DNA of 64,000 bases from an uncultured Oscillibacter sp. GTDB lineage: Bacteria > Bacillota > Clostridia > Oscillospirales > Oscillospiraceae. The translations under genes and the position numbers were made by a program. The notes below the pieces were generated by a model, which saw only the letters and a list, made by a program, of their open reading frames with translations, did no database searches and had not been told where the DNA came from. Every line of letters starts with the position of its first letter. The stretch's first letter is position 1. The stretch is taken from the NCBI GenBank assembly GCA_910588175.1, contig CAJUQQ010000004.1, forward strand, positions 1 through 64,000. Direction: 5' to 3'. This document shows, piece by piece, positions 59,610 through 64,000 of this stretch.

Positions 59610-61229
59610 TTACGCCGCAGGGTCCGGCCCAATGAGCGTAAAGCCCGGGTCCGCCGGAAGCTGGGGGTCCGCCGGGACCTCCGGGGCCGGCTCCGTGGGG
59701 GCCGGCGGCGTCTCGGGAGTCTCCGGGGTGGAGGGGGTCCCGACGGCGGGAGGCTGCGTCGTGCCGGTATCCGGCGGGCTGGAGGGCGTACCTCCGGGCT
59801 GGGAGCTGCCGCCGGGATTCGTGCTTTCCCCGCCGGAATTTGTGCTTCCTCCGCCGCTCTCGCCGGTTCCCACCGCCGTGTCCGGCGGCGCGGTGACCAG
59901 CGGCTCCCCGGTCTCCGGGTCCACAGCGGTAACGGGTTCCCCAGTCTCCGGGTCAATGGGCAGGCCCGTCTCCGGGTCGATGGGGTTGCCGTTCTCGTCC
60001 ACCACGGGCTCTTCCTCCTCCGGCTCCTCCTTCGGGGGCGGGAGGGCCGCTTTTTTGTCCTCCACATAGCCGGTGGAGGAGCTGAGGCTGCCGTCGGCGT
60101 TGACGGACATGATGTCCAGGTCCGACAGGGTAAAGATCTCGGTAAAGGGGCTGAGCTCGTTGTTCACCAGGTCCAGCAGCTCCCTGGCGTTGGGGACCAC
60201 ATAGGACTGCATATTCCCCACGCTCCGGCTGTAGGCGTACTTGGCCCGGTTCGGCATGGTGACGAAGTTCACATTCTCCGTATTCAGCCCACCCATCACC
60301 GCCTGCTGGCCGAACCAGAGGATGTTCTGGAAGCTCATATCCGTCTCCACGTTCTTGTTGAACGCCTCAATGAGGGGCCCCACCTTGGTCATGTTCTTGG
60401 GCTTTAGAAGCTGATCCACCATGGCCTTCAAAAAGGCCTGCTGGGTTTTGATGCGGCCCAGGTCGCCGTCCGGATAGCCCTTCATGACGCCGTTTTTCCG
60501 GTTGTCATGGCGGTAACGGAGGACCTGCATGGCGTCGTCTCCGCTCAGGAGGCGGTAGCCCGCCGCCTGGTGGATGTGGAGGTCCTGATAGGGGTCGTCA
60601 TAGTTCATGTCCTGAGGCACGTCAAAATACACACCGCCGATGGCGTCCACGATCTCCCCCACGGCGTCCCATTCCACGACCACCTGGAAATCCGGCTCGA
60701 AGCCCACCAGCTGGGCGATCTCCTTGTACAAGTGCTGGATGCCCCGTTCCTCGCCGCCGTAATAATTATAGACGGCATTGATCCGTTTGATGTCATAGGG
60801 AATGTTTACCATGGTGTCCCGGGGAATGGACATGACGGTGGCCTTCTGGTTCGTCACGTCATAGCTGGCCAGCAGCAGCGTGTCGGTCAGTCCGCCGCCG
60901 CCGGTGTCCCGGCCGATGATCAGAACCGTCCAGTAGTCCGCGCTCTTTCGCTCCCCGTCGCCGCCCCGGGGGCGGATGCCGTCTCCGTAGTCGATGCCCT
61001 CCGGTTCGTCCGGCTTTCCGTCGCCGTCCGCGTCCGTGGTCTGCTGGGGGGGATTCCGCTTGGGAATCTCCGGCCGGACAAACAGGCTTCTCATAGCCAG
61101 CACCGCCGCCAGCGCGATGGCCAGCACCACTATCACAACAATCAATATGATCTGCTGGCGGCTCAGCTTCCCCTTCCGGGGTGACTTGGGCTTCTCGCTG
61201 GGCGCCAGCCGCTTTCCAATCTTGCTCAT
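59610..61229 (-). CDS. LytR-CpsA-Psr (LCP) family protein with long Pro/Thr/Glu tail
   Basis: A 539-residue membrane protein: a basic cytosolic start, one membrane helix (IILIVVIVVLAIALAAVLAM), an acidic linker, then the LCP domain with LIIGRDTGGGGLTDTLLLASYD, SIPRDTMVNIPYDIKRINAVYNYYG, DFQVVVEWDAVGEIVDAIGGVYFDVP and LRYRHDN...YPDGDLGRIKTQQAFLKAM. The last 150 residues are low-complexity with PETG repeats. LCP enzymes attach teichoic acids or glycans to peptidoglycan. The tail may span the wall. Confidence 0.92.
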   Translation of the reverse strand: MSKIGKRLAPSEKPKSPRKGKLSRQQIILIVVIVVLAIALAAVLAMRSLFVRPEIPKRNPPQQTTDADGDGKPDEPEGIDYGDGIRPRGGDGERKSADYWTVLIIGRDTGGGGLTDTLLLASYDVTNQKATVMSIPRDTMVNIPYDIKRINAVYNYYGGEERGIQHLYKEIAQLVGFEPDFQVVVEWDAVGEIVDAIGGVYFDVPQDMNYDDPYQDLHIHQAAGYRLLSGDDAMQVLRYRHDNRKNGVMKGYPDGDLGRIKTQQAFLKAMVDQLLKPKNMTKVGPLIEAFNKNVETDMSFQNILWFGQQAVMGGLNTENVNFVTMPNRAKYAYSRSVGNMQSYVVPNARELLDLVNNELSPFTEIFTLSDLDIMSVNADGSLSSSTGYVEDKKAALPPPKEEPEEEEPVVDENGNPIDPETGLPIDPETGEPVTAVDPETGEPLVTAPPDTAVGTGESGGGSTNSGGESTNPGGSSQPGGTPSSPPDTGTTQPPAVGTPSTPETPETPPAPTEPAPEVPADPQLPADPGFTLIGPDPAA

Positions 61230-61239
61230 GCTTCTATCT

Positions 61240-62430
61240 CTATCCTTTCAGCGCGTCCCTGGCTTCCAGGGTTTTGGGGTGTATGGGAGCGCCTCGCTCC
61301 TCCATCTCCCGGATGGTCATCTCCAGACCCAGCAGCAGTCCCGCGTCCAGATTCTCATAGCAGCGCTTCCGCAGCTCCGCCACGCCGGGAAAATCCCGGG
61401 TAGGCTCGATGTAATCCGCCAGGTAGATGACCTTCTCCAGCAGCGTCATATGGCCCTTTCCAGTGGTGTGCCAGCGGATGGCCTCTGTGATCTCCCAATC
61501 CGTACCGAACACCGCCTCCGCAATGCCGGCGCCGGTTTTCGCGTGGAGAAGCTTGATCTCCCGCCGCTCCATCTCGTCCAGGGGAACCTGGAAGCGCTCC
61601 GCCACGGCCAGCTGTTCTTCCAAATTCAGCTTTTTCGTACAGTCGTGGAGCAGGGCGGCCCGCCGGGCCTTGTCCACATCCGCTCCCCAGCGCTCCGCCA
61701 GGTGGATGGCCTCCTGCTCCGTGCCCAGGACATGGGGCACGCGCCGGGGGTGCAGACAGCTCAGGGCCACGGGCCGGAGCTGTTCCAGCGGCAGGGACTT
61801 CAAGTCCGCCGCCGTGCCGTAAAGCCTCTCCCGGAGAATATAGCCATACACCGCCGGGGCCAGCAGGCCGCCGCCCTCTCCCCGCGCCAGCCGCTCCCGC
61901 AGCTCCGTGGAACTGATATCCACTACGCCGGGGATCGTGAGGGTGAAAATCCGGGCCTGGGGATAGGTCCGGTAGAGGAAATCCCGCTGAACGGAAAACA
62001 GCTCCTCCGTGTCCGCCTCGGTCCGCCCAAAGGCGGCGACGCCCGCCAGGGAGAGAATCCGCTCCGGTTCCCGCCAGGCCTGGAGCGTGAGGAACATGTC
62101 CGCGCCCATCAGCAGCCACAGTTCGTCCTCCGGATACCGCTCTTTTACCCGGGCCAGGGTGTCGGCGGTATAGCTGTTTCCCTCCCGCCGGAGCTCCATG
62201 TCCGAAATCTCCATCCAGTCCCCCAATCCGGCCATGGCCAGGCGGGTCATCTCCAGCCGCCGCTCCGGCCCGGGACTGCCGGGGGGAAGCGTTTTATGAG
62301 GCGGGTGTCCCGTGGGGATCACCAAGAGTTTATCCAGCTTCAAAAGCTCGAATACCGCCCGGGCGGCGGTAATATGTCCCAAGTGCGGCGGGTTGAAGGC
62401 GCCGCCGTATATGCCGATCTTCAAAACCAA
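61240..62430 (-). CDS. nadD: NadD-YqeK fusion: NaMN adenylyltransferase plus HD-domain Ap4A hydrolase-like
   Basis: A 396-residue two-domain protein. Residues 1-195 are NadD: IGIYGGAFNPPHLGHITAA, TGHPPHKTLPPGSPGPERRLEM and DISSTELRERLARGEGG. Residues about 215-396 are YqeK: HVLGTEQEAIHLAERWG, ALLHDCTK, HAKTGAGIAEAVFG, AIRWHTTGKGHMTLLEKVIYLADYIEPTRDFPGV, the HD metal site of symmetrical Ap4A hydrolases. In Bacillus these are two adjacent genes. The first makes NaAD for NAD synthesis; the second degrades Ap4A. Confidence 0.94.
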   Translation of the reverse strand: MVLKIGIYGGAFNPPHLGHITAARAVFELLKLDKLLVIPTGHPPHKTLPPGSPGPERRLEMTRLAMAGLGDWMEISDMELRREGNSYTADTLARVKERYPEDELWLLMGADMFLTLQAWREPERILSLAGVAAFGRTEADTEELFSVQRDFLYRTYPQARIFTLTIPGVVDISSTELRERLARGEGGGLLAPAVYGYILRERLYGTAADLKSLPLEQLRPVALSCLHPRRVPHVLGTEQEAIHLAERWGADVDKARRAALLHDCTKKLNLEEQLAVAERFQVPLDEMERREIKLLHAKTGAGIAEAVFGTDWEITEAIRWHTTGKGHMTLLEKVIYLADYIEPTRDFPGVAELRKRCYENLDAGLLLGLEMTIREMEERGAPIHPKTLEARDALKG

Positions 62431-62449
62431 GCCCTCCTCGCGAACCGGA

Positions 62450-62776
62450 TCAAAGTTTCTTTTTTCGCTCCTTTACCAGCTGGATGCGCTTTTCCTTCGG
62501 CTTGGAGTGACTCTCCCGGTAGAGAACGAATTTTGTGCCGATCACCTGGACCACCTCGCTGCGGGTGGCCTTGGCCAGCTCCTCCGCCGCCGTCCGGGCG
62601 TCGTAATTGATGTTGTTGTCCAGCACCTTGCCCTTGATGAGCTCCCGGGCCTCCAGGGCGCCGTCCGCCTGCTTGACGAGGTTTTCCCCGATGCCGTCTT
62701 TCCCGATTTGGAGGATGGTGTCGATGCCGTTGGCCAGGCCCCGCAGCTGGGCCCGCTGTTTGCTTGTTAAGTCCAA
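62450..62776 (-). CDS. yhbY: YhbY-type CRM-domain RNA-binding protein
   Basis: A 108-residue CRM protein: LTSKQRAQLRGLANGIDTILQIGKDGI, LIKGKVLDNNINYDARTAAEELAKATRSEVVQVIGTKFVLYRES (with the GxxG-like loop VIGTKFVLYR) and a basic tail. YhbY binds pre-50S particles. AGGAG precedes the ATG. It lies 4 bases after the small membrane-protein gene. Confidence 0.93.
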   Translation of the reverse strand: MDLTSKQRAQLRGLANGIDTILQIGKDGIGENLVKQADGALEARELIKGKVLDNNINYDARTAAEELAKATRSEVVQVIGTKFVLYRESHSKPKEKRIQLVKERKKKL

Positions 62777-62779
62777 AGC

Positions 62780-62920
62780 TCAATCTCCTTTCAAAAGTCC
62801 GATCACAGCCAAAAGAAGTCCGCCGCAGCCGCAGCCGATGGCAACGACGTTGTTGAGGGAAAACGCGATGCCCAGCAGGCTCAGCGCGATCCCCAGAAGC
62901 ATGGTCTTAACGCCGTTCAT
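62780..62920 (-). CDS. Small membrane protein between rdgB and yhbY
   Basis: A 46-residue frame, MNGVKTMLLGIALSLLGIAF then SLNNVVAIGCGCGGLLLAVIG: two short hydrophobic segments around a GCGCGG turn and a final LLKGD. AGCAGGAG precedes the ATG, which overlaps the rdgB stop (ATGA), so it is co-translated with rdgB. No family known to me. The tight coupling on both sides makes a real gene likely. Confidence 0.7.
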   Translation of the reverse strand: MNGVKTMLLGIALSLLGIAFSLNNVVAIGCGCGGLLLAVIGLLKGD

Positions 62921-63528
62921 GCTCCTGCTTCTCCCTTCCTCAAATAGGCTCTCAGCTTCTCCGTGAAAGCCGTCAGGGCCTTTCCACGGTGGGAAATGGC
63001 GCTCTTTTCCTCAGGACTCAGCTGGCCGAAGGTCTTGCCCTTTCCAGGAATCAGAAACACCGGGTCATAGCCGAAGCCGCCATCTCCCAGCGGCGCGAAG
63101 GCGATGGCCCCGTCACAGCGGCCCTCCGCCTCCAGCGTGTCCCCGTTGGGGAACGCGCAGACCACGGCGCAGGTGAAATGAGCCGCCCGGGTGGCCTGTC
63201 CCCGCATGTTGTTCAGCAGCAGCATGCACCGTCCCCGGTCGTCCAGGCCCTCCCCGCCGTAGCGGGCGGAGTAGACCCCGGGGCCGCCGTTCAGGGCGTT
63301 GACGCAGAGGCCGGAGTCGTCGGCAATGGCGGGCAGGCCCGCCGCCGCGCAAATGGCTTTCGCTTTCAGCATGGCGTTCTCCGCGAAGGTGGCTCCGGTC
63401 TCCTCCACATCCACCTCGATTCCCGCCTCGGCAGGGCTGATAACCTCCACGCCCAGGCCGGACAAAATCGCCTTCATCTCCGCCAGCTTCCCCGGGTTGT
63501 GGGTGGCCAGCACAAATCTCTCCGCCAT
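62917..63528 (-). CDS. rdgB: XTP/dITP diphosphatase RdgB (HAM1)
   Basis: A 203-residue nucleotide-pool cleaner. It has LATHNPGKLAEMKAIL, TFAENAMLKAKAICAAAGLPAIADDSGLCV, GPGVYSARYGG, CDGAIAFAPLGDGGFGYDPVFLIPGKGKTFGQLSPEEKSAISHRGKAL. It hydrolyses dITP and XTP to monophosphates. ATG 63528 overlaps the rph stop by one base (TGATG); the frame is open further upstream. rph-rdgB is the usual pair. Confidence 0.96.
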   Translation of the reverse strand: MAERFVLATHNPGKLAEMKAILSGLGVEVISPAEAGIEVDVEETGATFAENAMLKAKAICAAAGLPAIADDSGLCVNALNGGPGVYSARYGGEGLDDRGRCMLLLNNMRGQATRAAHFTCAVVCAFPNGDTLEAEGRCDGAIAFAPLGDGGFGYDPVFLIPGKGKTFGQLSPEEKSAISHRGKALTAFTEKLRAYLRKGEAGA

Positions 63529-64000
63529 CAGAATTTCCCTCCCAACGCTTCTTTTTGCGCTGCAAGCAGCTCTTTGCAGCCCTTGGCGCACAGGCGCACC
63601 AGCTCTTGCTGCTCCGCGGGGCTGAACGCCCGGCCTTCGCCGGTGCCCTGGATTTCAATCAGCTCGCCCAGCTCGTTCATCACGCAGTTCAAATCCACCT
63701 GGGCCCGGCTGTCCTCGCTGTAGCGGAGGTCCAGCAGGGCCGTGTCGTCCACAATCCCGGCGGAAACCCCGGTGACGAAATGCCGGATGGGGCTGGCCCC
63801 CAGGTCACCGTTTTCCACCAGCTTCCGGCAGGCCAGGGCCAGGGCCACAAAGCCGCCGGTGACAGAGGCCGTGCGGGTTCCGCCGTCTCCCTGGAGCACG
63901 TCGCAGTCAATGGTAATGGTCCGCTCTCCCAGCTTCCTCATATCCACGGCGGAGCGGAGGGACCGGCCCACCAACCGCTGAATCTCGGCGCTTCGGGGGG
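63528..64000 (-). CDS. rph: Ribonuclease PH (partial, 5' end outside window)
   Basis: The visible 156 residues start with RSAEIQRLVGRSLRSAVDMRKLGERTITIDCDVLQGDGGTRTASVTGGFVALALA and continue IRHFVTGVSAGIVDDTALLDLRYSEDSRAQVDLNCVMNELGELIEIQGTGEG. This is the phosphate-binding RNase PH core, which trims tRNA 3' ends phosphorolytically. The N-terminal part lies past 64,000. Confidence 0.95.
   Translation of the reverse strand, partial: PRSAEIQRLVGRSLRSAVDMRKLGERTITIDCDVLQGDGGTRTASVTGGFVALALACRKLVENGDLGASPIRHFVTGVSAGIVDDTALLDLRYSEDSRAQVDLNCVMNELGELIEIQGTGEGRAFSPAEQQELVRLCAKGCKELLAAQKEALGGKF

Overview
The window looks like about 43 kb of low-GC-phylum but GC-rich Clostridia chromosome (Oscillospiraceae-like: Flavonifractor, Lawsonibacter or Oscillibacter relatives) with about 21 kb of an integrated conjugative element (ICE) at its left. 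The reasons are the Firmicutes dcw order, the SpoVD-type PBP with PASTA domains, SpoIVB, strong AGGAGG ribosome sites, a meso-DAP-type MurE and the ICE gene set typical of gut Clostridia. No rRNA, tRNA or CRISPR was recognised.

Positions 1-21,440: right part of the ICE. Core genes lie on the minus strand. From right to left they are a frameshifted winged-helix gene with a leader ORF, an ArpU-like regulator, an attenuator-like leader, a VirB2-like pilin gene, a VirB6/TrbL-like gene, a Ser/Gly-rich membrane protein, a PrgI-VirB4 fusion ATPase, an 11-bp phased repeat array, three accessory proteins, a truncated VirD4/TraG, a Cna-B surface protein, an HD-GYP protein, a C39-type peptidase, a zinc-finger gene, a sigma factor and a hypothetical. 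Plus-strand cargo is inserted between them: two toxin-antitoxin pairs, DUF2200, DUF1801, a small zinc ribbon protein and MmcQ/YjbR. Between traG and the Cna-B gene sits a gutted MobA/MobL mobilization module with an IncQ-type oriT; its arrival removed the 3' half of traG and the 5' part of the Cna-B gene. Several ICE genes carry small frameshifting deletions. The integrase and the other ICE end are outside the window.

21,432-36,120: the ICE ends inside spoIVB, whose reading frame breaks just before the catalytic serine. Upstream of it is a minus-strand division and cell-wall cluster, mraZ-rsmH-ftsL-spoVD-murE-mraY-ftsW-murG-murA-ftsQ-ftsZ. It starts at a sigma-A promoter overlapped by a MraZ operator. 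murE carries an in-frame insertion made of 81-bp tandem units.

36,368-44,242: minus-strand housekeeping genes (coiled-coil protein, coaD, rsmD), a nitrate/sulfonate/thiamine-type ABC transporter led by a TM1266-family regulator with a structured terminator-bearing leader RNA, then alr, a GNAT gene and thrC.

44,425-59,167: mostly plus strand. It holds a DHH/DHHA1 phosphoesterase, a CPA2 antiporter, a redox trio (TlpA lipoprotein, CD1871A-type CXXC peptide, polyferredoxin membrane protein), carbamate kinase (minus), MntP, a DUF4397 protein with a repeated motif (minus), a response regulator-kinase-VanY operon, a small orphan and a large cytoplasmic PAS hybrid kinase.

59,214-64,000: minus-strand group rph(partial)-rdgB-small membrane protein-yhbY-nadD/yqeK fusion-LCP protein-rsfS.
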